From NCBI GenBank assembly GCA_038235705.1, contig JBBSTR010000052.1, positions 1-17,039 on the forward strand: a stretch of 17,039 nt of DNA. The letters run 5' to 3'. Shown in pieces: positions 1 through 7,463 of this stretch. This stretch comes from CANKBT01 sp038235705. GTDB lineage: Bacteria > Actinomycetota > Actinomycetes > Mycobacteriales > SCTD01. The notes beneath the pieces are model-generated. The model made no database searches, was not told where the DNA came from, and saw only the letters and a list, made by a program, of their open reading frames with translations. Position 1 is the first letter of the stretch. The number at the start of each line of letters is the position of its first letter. A program made the translations under genes and the position numbers.

Positions 1-3000
1 GGCGTGTCCACCGGCGGCCAGCAGCTGCTGACGACGGCCGACCTCGGCGACGAGCCGGCGGAGCAGGCGGCCGGCCCGTTCGGGCTCCGTCCGGGAGACG
101 ACGGCGCCGTGGTGGGGAAGCGTCTCGAGCACGGCGAGCGCCCCGTTGCCGCAGTCGAGCGCATACAGGTGCAGCGCGTCCGGCCCGTGCTCGGAGACCA
201 AGGCGCCGGTGAGGCTGCGCAGCAGCTGTGAGCGCCCGCTGCGAGCCCCGCCCAGCACCAGCAGGTGACCAGCCGTGTCCAGGTCGAACCGTACGGGTTC
301 CTGCGACTGGGTCGCGGGGAGGTCCTGCAGCCCCCACGCGCCGGGTGGGAGCTCGGCCATCAGCAGCGTCTCGGGCAGCGGCGGGAGCCACGGTGACCGC
401 TGCCGACGGGTCCCTGCCGCCTGGACGACAGCGTCGACCAGCGCGGAGAGGTCGGTCTCTTCCGCTTCGGGAGCGTCCGGCCGGGACGGCCTCGGGTAGC
501 CGAGCCCCGCCCAGCCGACCTGGCGTACGAAGGGTGCGCGACGGCCGGTCGCGCCCGGTCGTCGACCGCCCACCCGGCCTGCCTGGAAGGGCACCAGCGA
601 TCCGTGCGCCAGCCGTACGAAACCCCGGCCAGGGGCGGCGCGGTCGATCCTCGCCGCGTCCGGTGCGTCGAGCACGTCGCTGCTCTCCGACGGATCGGTG
701 ACCCGCAGCGCGATCCGCAGGTCGGTGTTGGCGCGGATCTCCGGTGACACGGCGCCGCTCGGCCGCTGCGTCGCGAGCAGCAGGTGGATGCCGAGCGACC
801 GCCCGCGCTGGGCGATGCTCACCAGCCCGGTCACGAAGTCCGGCAGCTCTCGGGCGAGGGAGGCGAACTCGTCGATCACCAGCACGAGGCGGGCCATCGA
901 ACCGCCCGCCGTCACGTGGTCCTCGAGGTCCTTGTGCCCAGCAGCGGCCAGCTGGTGCTCGCGCCGCCGCAGCTCGGCGGTCAGCGACGTCAGCGCCCGG
1001 GCCACGAGCTGGCTGTCCAGGTCGGTGACCATCCCGACGACGTGCGGCAGACGGACGCAGTCCTTGAACGCGCTGCCGCCCTTGTAGTCGACGAGCAGCA
1101 GGTGCAGCGCCTCGGGCGGGTTCGCGACGGCCAGCGAGGCGACCACGGTCTGCAACAGCTCGGACTTGCCGGACCCGGTCGTCCCCGCGATCAACCCGTG
1201 CGGACCGTCGTGGGCCAGGTCGACGACGACCGGCCCGTCGGGGCCGGCGCCGAGCACCACCCGGGTGCTGGGCGGCGCCTGCCACCGGGCGAGGATGGCG
1301 TCCGCCGTCGGGGTGAGACCGAGCAGGTCCAGCAGCCGCGCGCTGCCCGGCAGCGACGTGCCCGGGACCGGCGTGACGTCACGCAACGGCGCGAGCGCCC
1401 GGGCGACCTCAGCCGCCCAGGCTGCGGTCACCGGTTGGGGGTCGATGCCGTGAACGCTCGGGTGCAGTGCCCGGTGGAGCGTGCGTTCGGGCAGCGACAG
1501 CGTGGCCCGGCACTCCTCGGGCAGCAGCCGCTGCTCGGTCTCCAGGCACACCGTGACGATCCCGAGCGCGGGACCGTCACGGAGCAGGGCGCTCACGCCC
1601 GGCAGCTCGCGCAGCGCGCAGGCCCCGTCGAGCACCACCACCACGTAAGGGAAGGACGTCCCGTTCTCTGCGCCGGTCCGCTCGCCGAGCAGCTCGGCCA
1701 GCTCGGCGACGCGCTGGGCCGTCGTAAGGCTGTCGTTGCCGACCCCGGGCGCCCGGGCGTGCGGGAGCCAGCGAAGCCAGTCCCAGTCGGCGCAGGCACC
1801 GGAGTCGGTGAGGACCACGACGGAGAGGTCGCGGGGGCTGTGGAGAACGCACAGCTGGGCGACGAGCCACCGCGCGTGGGCGCGCGTCCCGCTCGGCTCG
1901 CCGGTGACGCCGAGGACGCCGATGTCGCGCAGCGGCACGACCACCGGCAGTCCAGGGGCGTGGGGAGGCTCGGTGGGCGCCGCGTACTGGTCCTCGGGTG
2001 GGACGAGCCGAGCCTGCAGCGGCAGCCCGGCCAGCCCGAGGGCGACCTGGAGCGCATCGGGGTCGCCTCGCCGTCGCTCCCACAGCCGTGCCCTCGGTCC
2101 CACGGCGATCTGGCGCACGAGAGCAGGGTCGGGGTCGTCGGCGCGACGCCGGCGAACCTCGTTCGCGCAGGCCTGCTCATACCGCAGGATCGCGGCCCTG
2201 GTCGCGGTCTCGTGCTCGGCGGTCCGGCGCCGCGCCGACTGCCTGCCCCGTCGACGGTCGCTGACGAAGTTGCCGACCAGCATCACCGGGCTCAGCACGG
2301 CGAACAGCAGGAACCGTGGGCCCAGCACGAACGCCATGCCGGCGCCGACGAGCAGTGGGGCGAGGATCGCGACCACCGGCAGGCTGCGCGACTCAGGTTC
2401 CACCGGCGGCTTCGGCAGCTTCACCACGACCTCGACCGGTGGCGGAGGCAGGCGTGGAGGGCGGTTGAAGGCACCGTCGGACCGCACCGCCGTGTCGGGT
2501 GTGTCCGTGGTCCGTAGCGCGAGCACCGTGTGTCCTGCCCGGATCAGGGCCTCGCCCCACGGCGCGGGCACGGTGAGCGTCTGTCCGTCGAGCCAGGTCC
2601 CGTTGGTCGAGCCCGCGTCCGCGACCCGCCCGTCCGGGTGCACCCGCAGGTGCCGCCGGGACACGTCGAGGTCGGTCAGTCCGCTGTCTCGGCCGAGGAA
2701 CCCGTTGTCCGGGACCGGCAGGACGAGGCCGGCATCAGGGCCGGCCACCACGTGGACCGCGAGCCCGGTGCCGTCGTCCCGCGGCGGACCCGGCGTGCCG
2801 CGGTGCAGGACGACCCCGTCGCGCAGCCCGGTGTCCACGAGGGCAGCGCCCAGAGGCAGGCTCTGCCCTTCTAGCCACCACTCCAGACCGTCGAGAGGCC
2901 GGTGCAGGCCCGGTGGTGCTGCCGGGCCCGCGGCCTGGTGGGGCATCTGCGCCTCGAGGGCCTCGCCGAGCTGAGCGACCGTGCAGCCGTCGTCGACCTC

Positions 3001-3060
3001 GATCGCCACGTCCATCGCCCCGGGTCCTGGAGCGGGCACGACGGTCACCGACAACCGCAC
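1..3060 (-). CDS. FHA domain-containing FtsK/SpoIIIE (EccC-like) ATPase, 3' end outside window
   Basis: This is the N-terminal 1020 codons of a membrane-anchored secretion ATPase; the frame is open to base 1, so the C-terminus is missing. Visible order: a ubiquitin-like N-terminus (about residues 1-75), an FHA domain (about 95-170; GFLGRD, SRRHLRV and STNGTWLDG motifs), two adjacent hydrophobic segments (about 223-263), a degenerate ATPase-like region (about 335-530), then an intact FtsK domain with Walker A GTTGSGKSE near 626 and Walker B LVLVIDEF near 725. A second FtsK domain starts near 930 with GGARSGRSQ, where the Walker A lysine is arginine. The GTG start at 3060 is set by AGGAGGTG five bases upstream. 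This resembles EccC/EssC motor proteins of type VII secretion, which hexamerise at the membrane and recruit WXG100 substrates. No WXG100 gene is inside the window, so the secretion role is inferred from the family. Confidence 0.9.
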   Translation of the reverse strand, partial: MRLSVTVVPAPGPGAMDVAIEVDDGCTVAQLGEALEAQMPHQAAGPAAPPGLHRPLDGLEWWLEGQSLPLGAALVDTGLRDGVVLHRGTPGPPRDDGTGLAVHVVAGPDAGLVLPVPDNGFLGRDSGLTDLDVSRRHLRVHPDGRVADAGSTNGTWLDGQTLTVPAPWGEALIRAGHTVLALRTTDTPDTAVRSDGAFNRPPRLPPPPVEVVVKLPKPPVEPESRSLPVVAILAPLLVGAGMAFVLGPRFLLFAVLSPVMLVGNFVSDRRRGRQSARRRTAEHETATRAAILRYEQACANEVRRRRADDPDPALVRQIAVGPRARLWERRRGDPDALQVALGLAGLPLQARLVPPEDQYAAPTEPPHAPGLPVVVPLRDIGVLGVTGEPSGTRAHARWLVAQLCVLHSPRDLSVVVLTDSGACADWDWLRWLPHARAPGVGNDSLTTAQRVAELAELLGERTGAENGTSFPYVVVVLDGACALRELPGVSALLRDGPALGIVTVCLETEQRLLPEECRATLSLPERTLHRALHPSVHGIDPQPVTAAWAAEVARALAPLRDVTPVPGTSLPGSARLLDLLGLTPTADAILARWQAPPSTRVVLGAGPDGPVVVDLAHDGPHGLIAGTTGSGKSELLQTVVASLAVANPPEALHLLLVDYKGGSAFKDCVRLPHVVGMVTDLDSQLVARALTSLTAELRRREHQLAAAGHKDLEDHVTAGGSMARLVLVIDEFASLARELPDFVTGLVSIAQRGRSLGIHLLLATQRPSGAVSPEIRANTDLRIALRVTDPSESSDVLDAPDAARIDRAAPGRGFVRLAHGSLVPFQAGRVGGRRPGATGRRAPFVRQVGWAGLGYPRPSRPDAPEAEETDLSALVDAVVQAAGTRRQRSPWLPPLPETLLMAELPPGAWGLQDLPATQSQEPVRFDLDTAGHLLVLGGARSGRSQLLRSLTGALVSEHGPDALHLYALDCGNGALAVLETLPHHGAVVSRTEPERAGRLLRRLVAEVGRRQQLLAAGGHA

Positions 3061-3087
3061 GCAGCACCTCCTCGGAAACGATCACCG

Positions 3088-3116
3088 ACGCTAGGCCCTC
3101 GGCGGGTCCCTGTGAC
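3088..3116 (-). promoter_or_regulatory. Promoter candidate for the FHA-FtsK gene
   Basis: On the minus strand a GTCACA -35-like hexamer (3111-3116) is followed after 17 bases by TAGCGT (3088-3093), a TAnnnT -10. Transcription would start near 3081, giving a leader of about 20 bases that contains the AGGAGGTG ribosome binding site (3065-3072). The spacing is ideal but the -35 matches TTGACA at only four of six positions. Confidence 0.45.
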
Positions 3117-3122
3117 CGACCC

Positions 3123-3131
3123 TGTGGACAA
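3123..3131 (-). other. DnaA-box-like 9-mer TTGTCCACA
   Basis: The minus strand reads TTGTCCACA, a perfect match to the DnaA box preferred in high-GC actinobacteria. It sits just upstream of the proposed -35 of the FHA-FtsK gene. A weaker similar word, TCGGTCACA, follows eight bases further on. There is only one good box, so this is not an origin; it may be a DnaA-responsive promoter element or a chance match. Confidence 0.35.
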
Positions 3132-3178
3132 CCCCTCGCGGGCATCCGGTGGCGCGCTCACCCGCCCGAAGGCTCGCG

Positions 3179-3223
3179 AAAAGTGGTGATCTTGGCCGGC
3201 GTTTCGGCTCGAAGATCACCACT
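3179..3223 (-). terminator. Hairpin terminator of putA
   Basis: A perfect 12-bp inverted repeat (AGTGGTGATCTT at 3182-3193 and AAGATCACCACT at 3212-3223) encloses an 18-base loop and starts 27 bases past the putA stop. Read on the minus strand the stem ends in CACTTTTCGC, so it is followed by a short T run. That orientation fits an intrinsic terminator for putA. The stem could also be one copy of a dispersed intergenic palindrome. Confidence 0.65.
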
Positions 3224-3249
3224 GCTCGAAGATTGACCCGCTCATGTCG

Positions 3250-6200
3250 TCAGCGTGAAGCGGGCGCGGGCGGCAGGTGGCCGTAGCGGTGCATGGTCCG
3301 GCTGATGGCCTGCTCGCGCAGCACGGTGAGCAGCTCGCGCTCCCCGCTGGCGAGGACCGGGTGGTCCAGCACGGTGACCGTGCCGAGGTGCCCTGCGGCC
3401 GCCGCGCGCAGACCCGGGACGGTGCCGATCACCCGGACGCGACCGGTGACCCGACCCGCAGCGACCTCGGACTCGAAGGCGTCGTCGCGGCGGACCGTGG
3501 TGCGTACGCCCGCTGTCGATGCGGCCGAGAGGACCCGCTGGACCTCCCGCTCCGGGGCGTCGGCGGCGACCCGCACCCACAGGTGCTCGATCGGCCGGTA
3601 GCGGAACACGTTGGTCTCGACGCCGAGCGCCGACGGGTCGTGCTCGACCGAGAACTGCTGCGCCCACGCACGGGCGTCGTCAGCACGGGCCCAGGCCAGC
3701 CAGCCCTGGTCGGCGGCCGGGACGTCCGGGCTGTCCGCCCAGTCGGCCAGCTGCGCCACGTAGTGCGGTCCGCCCGCCTTGGCACCCGGACCGATGGCCG
3801 AGGCCTTCCAACCGCCGAAGCTCTGCCGCCGCACGATCGCCCCGGTGGTGCCGCGGTTGACGTACGCGTTGCCGACCTCGACCTCTGAGAGCCACTGGTC
3901 GATCTCGCCCTCGTGGAGGCTGTGGAGCCCGCCGGTCAGGCCGTACGCGGTGGCGTTCTGGAAGGTCAGTGCCTCGTCGAGGTCCTTGGCGACCATGACG
4001 CCCAGCACCGGGCCGAAACACTCGGTGCGGTGGAACCAGGAGCCGGGCTTGACGCCGGCACGGATCCCCGGCGACCACGTCCGGTCCCCGAGGCGCTGCG
4101 GCTGCACGAGCCAGGACTCGCCGGGGTCCAGCTGGGTCAGCGCCCGGAGCAGCTTGTCGCCCGGCTCCTCGACCAGCGGGCCGACGGTGGTGGCGAGGTC
4201 GGTGCCCGGACCGACGACCAGGGACTGCACGGCGTCGACGAGCTGACGCAGGAACCGGTCGGAGGTGGCGACCGAGCCGACCAGGATCAGCAGGCTGGCG
4301 GCCGAGCACTTCTGCCCGGCATGACCGAACGCCGACTTCACGACGTCCGCCACAGCGAGGTCGAGGTCGGCCGAGGCCGTGACGACGAGGGCGTTCTTGC
4401 CGGACGTCTCGGCGAGCAGCGGGAGGTCGGCGCGCCAGGAGGTGAACAGCTCGGCGGTCTCCAGCGCCCCGGTGAGGATGACCCGGTCGATCTGCGGGTG
4501 CGTGACCAGGTGCTGCCCGACCTCGTTCTCGGGCACCCGGACCAGCTGCACGACGTCGGCCGGCAGCTCGAGGTCAGCCAGCGCGCCGGTGACCGCGCGC
4601 ATCGTCACCTCGAGGCAGCGTGGGGTCTGCGGTGGCGGCTTGAGCAGCGCGGGGGAGCCGGCAGCGACCGCGGCCAGCGCCCCGCCGAGCGCGATGGCTA
4701 CGGGGAAGTTCCAGGGCGGGGTGACGAGCGTGCACCGTACGGGGGAGGCGACCGCACCCGGCACGACGTCCAGCGCCCGGAAAGCGTAGTAGTGCGCGAA
4801 GTCGATGGCCTCGCTGATCTCCGGGTCCGCCTCGGCCACGGTCTTGCCGGCCTCGTGCGCCATCACGCTGACCAGCTCGGGACGCATCCCGGCGAGCCGG
4901 TCGCCGACGGCGTGCAGCAAGCGGGCGCGCACTGCAGGATCGGTCAGCGAGGAGCCTGCGGCGAGAGCGCGGGCGACCGTGGCGTCGACCTCCTCGAAGG
5001 ACGCGAGCTCGGGGGTCTCGAGCGGGCCGGGGTCGGTGGTCAGCGCCGCGGCGGCCCAGGCACGGGTGGCGGGAAGCGCGGCGTCGCTGTCGGAGGCGTT
5101 CTCGAAGCCCGTGCCGACAGCCGGGGGAAGGCTCAGCCGGCGGGAGTCCTTCGACGGAGCGGTGTGATCGCGCACGGATGCGCGAAAGGCCTGCTCCTGC
5201 CCGTCGAGGCCGTCGGCGAACAGGTCGTGCAGGAAGTTCTCCGGGGCAGCGTTCTCCTCGAGGCGGCGCACGAGGTAGGAGACGGCGACGTCGAAGTCGT
5301 CGCGCGCCACCACGGGGGCGTAGAGCACGACCCGACCGACGTCGGCCTTGACCGCGCGCGCCTGCGCAGGCGCCATGCCCTGCAGCATCTCGACGTCGAG
5401 CGCCCCGGCCACCCCGCGGTGCTGAGAGAGCAGGTGGGCGTACGCGACGTCGAACAGGTTGTGGCTCGCCACCCCGATCCGGACGTGCTCGGTGCGCTCC
5501 GGGGTGAGCGCGTCGCGCAGCAGCCGGACGTAGTTGGCGTCGACCTCGGGCTTGCCGCCGTACGGCGCCTGGTGCCAACCGTGCAGCGCCGCCTCAACTC
5601 GCTCCATCGCCAGGTTCGCGCCCTTGACGAGCCGCACCTTGATGCCGGCCGGGTGGGTGCGGGCGAACGCGGTCAGCGTGTCCAGAGCCGGTCCGGAGTC
5701 GGGCAGGTAACCCTGCAGGACGATCCCGGCGTGCAGGTCCGGCAGCTCGCCGAGCAGCTCGCAGAACACGGCGACGGTGAGATCGAGGTCGTGGTACTCC
5801 TCCATGTCCAGGTTGACGAACACCCCGTGGGCACGGGCGTCCTGCAGGAGCGGCAGCAGCCGCTCGACCAGACGCCGACGGCTGCCCTCGTGGTCCCAGG
5901 TCGACAGCTGCGCGGCGACGGCGGAGGCTTTGACACTGACGTAGTCGACGTCCGGGCGGGCGATCAGGGTGCGGATGCCCTGGAGCCGCCGGGCGGCCTC
6001 GGCCTCGCCCAGCACGGCCTCGCCGAGCAGGTTGACGTTGACCGTGAAGCCCTGTGCGCGGGTGCGGGCCAGCGCCTTGGTCAGACCTCGTCCTTCGGCG
6101 TCACCGACCAGGTGGCCCACGAGCTGACGCAACCGGACCCGGGCTGCCGGCACGGCGATGTCGGGGACCAGGGGGGCGACGCGCGCCCCGACCGTCATGA

Positions 6201-6492
6201 GGGTGCGGTCGACCGGGCCGAGGAAGCTGCTGGCGTCCTTGGTGAGCAGACCGCCCAGCTCTCGCGCCGCGACCTTGCGGTCCTCCGGCCGGGCCACCCG
6301 GTCCACGAACCGCACGGCCAGCTCGAGGCCGGCCGGGTCGCTCACCAGCGCGGCGAGCCGACCGGAGCTCTGACGCTCTGCGCGGGTCTGGGTGCCCCGG
6401 GTGGCTTCGTCCCAGCGACGCGCGAGCGCGACCGCCTCGTCGACGAGCTGGTCCGTCATGGCGGGGCCGGTCTCGGGCAGGGTGGTCGTCAT
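3250..6492 (-). CDS. putA: Bifunctional proline dehydrogenase / L-glutamate gamma-semialdehyde dehydrogenase
   Basis: The enzyme oxidises proline to pyrroline-5-carboxylate with FAD and then to glutamate with NAD. It has 1080 residues. The proline dehydrogenase part covers about residues 30-430 (YVSVKAS, NLDMEEYHD, VLQGYLPDS, RLVKGAN, GVASHNLFDVAYAH). The aldehyde dehydrogenase part covers about 480-960, with PWNFPV near 592, catalytic Glu695 in ETSGKN and catalytic Cys729 in GHAGQKCS, then ECFGPVLGVM and NRGTTGAIVRRQSFGG. A roughly 120-residue tail follows. There is no N-terminal ribbon-helix-helix DNA-binding domain, so it cannot be its own repressor as in enterobacteria. The ATG at 6492 is used here; a GTG three codons upstream (6501) has a better spaced GGAGAGG and is a real alternative. 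The open frame continues up to 7440, but it there overlaps the divergent AraC gene, and PutA homology begins only near 6492. Confidence 0.95.
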   Translation of the reverse strand: MTTTLPETGPAMTDQLVDEAVALARRWDEATRGTQTRAERQSSGRLAALVSDPAGLELAVRFVDRVARPEDRKVAARELGGLLTKDASSFLGPVDRTLMTVGARVAPLVPDIAVPAARVRLRQLVGHLVGDAEGRGLTKALARTRAQGFTVNVNLLGEAVLGEAEAARRLQGIRTLIARPDVDYVSVKASAVAAQLSTWDHEGSRRRLVERLLPLLQDARAHGVFVNLDMEEYHDLDLTVAVFCELLGELPDLHAGIVLQGYLPDSGPALDTLTAFARTHPAGIKVRLVKGANLAMERVEAALHGWHQAPYGGKPEVDANYVRLLRDALTPERTEHVRIGVASHNLFDVAYAHLLSQHRGVAGALDVEMLQGMAPAQARAVKADVGRVVLYAPVVARDDFDVAVSYLVRRLEENAAPENFLHDLFADGLDGQEQAFRASVRDHTAPSKDSRRLSLPPAVGTGFENASDSDAALPATRAWAAAALTTDPGPLETPELASFEEVDATVARALAAGSSLTDPAVRARLLHAVGDRLAGMRPELVSVMAHEAGKTVAEADPEISEAIDFAHYYAFRALDVVPGAVASPVRCTLVTPPWNFPVAIALGGALAAVAAGSPALLKPPPQTPRCLEVTMRAVTGALADLELPADVVQLVRVPENEVGQHLVTHPQIDRVILTGALETAELFTSWRADLPLLAETSGKNALVVTASADLDLAVADVVKSAFGHAGQKCSAASLLILVGSVATSDRFLRQLVDAVQSLVVGPGTDLATTVGPLVEEPGDKLLRALTQLDPGESWLVQPQRLGDRTWSPGIRAGVKPGSWFHRTECFGPVLGVMVAKDLDEALTFQNATAYGLTGGLHSLHEGEIDQWLSEVEVGNAYVNRGTTGAIVRRQSFGGWKASAIGPGAKAGGPHYVAQLADWADSPDVPAADQGWLAWARADDARAWAQQFSVEHDPSALGVETNVFRYRPIEHLWVRVAADAPEREVQRVLSAASTAGVRTTVRRDDAFESEVAAGRVTGRVRVIGTVPGLRAAAAGHLGTVTVLDHPVLASGERELLTVLREQAISRTMHRYGHLPPAPASR

Positions 6493-6515
6493 GCGTCGCA
6501 CTCTGCCTCTCCGTA

Positions 6516-6551
6516 GCGGCTGCCGTCTTGCACGTTCCGGGCGGCTGCCGT
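6516..6551. promoter_or_regulatory. 11-bp direct repeat in the putA/AraC divergent control region
   Basis: GCGGCTGCCGT occurs at 6516-6526 and again at 6541-6551, 25 bases apart, inside the 57-base gap between putA and the AraC gene. The second copy touches the AraC GTG start. AraC proteins often bind direct repeats, so these are candidate regulator sites. The spacing of 25 is a little longer than two helical turns. Confidence 0.35.
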
Positions 6552-7254
6552 GACCGGCCTCGACAACGGCTTCGCCGGCGCGCTCGTGGCTCTCATGGAG
6601 GAGCTGCCGACGACGATGTTCTGCGCGAAGGATCTCGAGGGGCGTTACACGCACGTCAACGACGCCTTCGTCCGGCGTACGGGGGAGCGGAGCCGTCGGT
6701 CGGTGCTCGGGCGGCGAGCCTCCGACCTGTTCGTGGGGCCGCTGGCACAGCGCTACGAGGAGCAGGACGCGCGGGTCCTGCGCACGGGAAGGCCGCTGCG
6801 GGACGAGCTGGAGCTGATCCGGCGTGGTGCGGGTGAGGCGGGCTGGTACGTGTCGACCAAGCTGCCGGTGCGGGCGGCCGGTGAGGTTGTGGGTCTGGTG
6901 AGCCTGTCGCGCGACCTGCGGACCCCGGAGACCGCTGACCTCACCGCCCTGACGGATGTGGTCGAGCTGGTGCACGCCCGGCTCGCCGACCCGCCGTCGG
7001 TGGCCGAGCTGGCCGAGGCGGCCGGTGTCAGCCCGGCCGTCCTGACCCGACAGGTGCGGCGGGTCTTCGGGCTCGCCCCCCGCCAGATGGTTCTCCGGGC
7101 GCGGCTGGACCACGCGGGCCAGCTGCTGACGACGACGACGCTGCCCTTGTCGGAGGTGGCGTACGCCACCGGTTTCTACGACCAGCCGTCGTTCACCCGC
7201 ACCTTCGCCGCGCACACCGGCGAGACCCCGCAGCAGCGTCGCCTGCGCAGCTGA
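6550..7254 (+). CDS. PAS domain-containing AraC family regulator, probably of putA
   Basis: A 234-residue regulator with an N-terminal PAS-like sensor (about residues 15-125; PTTMFCAKDLEGRYTHVN is a typical PAS opening) and a C-terminal AraC double helix-turn-helix (about 135-232). The signature is seen as LSEVAYATGFYDQPSFTRTF. The first helix-turn-helix is around SVAELAEAAGVSPAVLTRQV. It is divergent from putA with only 57 bases between, which makes control of proline catabolism the obvious guess; AraC-type proline regulators (PruR) exist in Pseudomonas. The ligand is unknown. The GTG at 6550 has no clear ribosome binding site; the ATG at 6595 would shorten the protein by 15 residues, keep nearly all of the PAS domain and widen the control region. 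Confidence 0.88.
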   Translation: MTGLDNGFAGALVALMEELPTTMFCAKDLEGRYTHVNDAFVRRTGERSRRSVLGRRASDLFVGPLAQRYEEQDARVLRTGRPLRDELELIRRGAGEAGWYVSTKLPVRAAGEVVGLVSLSRDLRTPETADLTALTDVVELVHARLADPPSVAELAEAAGVSPAVLTRQVRRVFGLAPRQMVLRARLDHAGQLLTTTTLPLSEVAYATGFYDQPSFTRTFAAHTGETPQQRRLRS

Positions 7255-7277
7255 GACCCGGTCTGCGTGATCAACGG

Positions 7278-7318
7278 AGTGGATGGCCGAGTCAGCAGCT
7301 GATGATCGGCCGTCCGCT
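7278..7318 (+). terminator. Strong stem-loop after the AraC regulator
   Basis: AGTGGATGGCCGA (7278-7290) pairs with TCGGCCGTCCGCT (7306-7318) around a 15-base loop. The stem has 13 pairs, two of them G-U wobbles on the plus strand; on the minus strand those would be A-C mismatches. The structure is therefore favoured in plus-strand RNA, matching termination of the AraC gene that stops 23 bases upstream. There is no T tract, which is common in actinobacterial terminators. Confidence 0.6.
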
Positions 7319-7393
7319 GGTTCAGGCCCTCCGGTGATCTTGCGGCGGCTCGCCCGCGGCGGCCCCGGGGACGCGTCCGCCGTTCGACCGAAC

Positions 7394-7427
7394 TGACCTG
7401 TCGACGGTGAGGGCAGGTTGACCTGTC
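7394..7427. promoter_or_regulatory. Repeated TGACCTGTC motif upstream of the VIT-family transporter
   Basis: TGACCTGTC occurs at 7394-7402 and 7419-7427, 25 bases apart, in the 209-base gap before the transporter. The second copy is part of a dyad CAGGT-TG-ACCTG (7414-7425) and of a TTGACC -35-like hexamer (7418-7423). No convincing -10 follows. It is a candidate operator for a metal-responsive or other regulator; it does not match the IdeR/DtxR consensus that I know. Confidence 0.3.
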
Positions 7428-7463
7428 TGGAACCGTTCAAGGAAACGTGGCACCGTCTTCACC

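Noticed and set aside
784..2517. Long plus-strand frame (577 codons) opposite the FHA-FtsK gene
   Set aside because: It is the antisense of a gene with clear FHA and Walker motifs; its translation is low-complexity Arg/Gly/Val text typical of GC-rich shadow frames.
3913..6516. Plus-strand frame of 867 codons opposite putA
   Set aside because: Antisense of a gene with intact catalytic motifs; no recognisable domain and skewed composition.
6493..7440. N-terminal extension of the putA frame by more than 300 codons
   Set aside because: It overlaps the AraC gene on the other strand, has no PutA homology and contains low-complexity text. The open frame is a GC effect.
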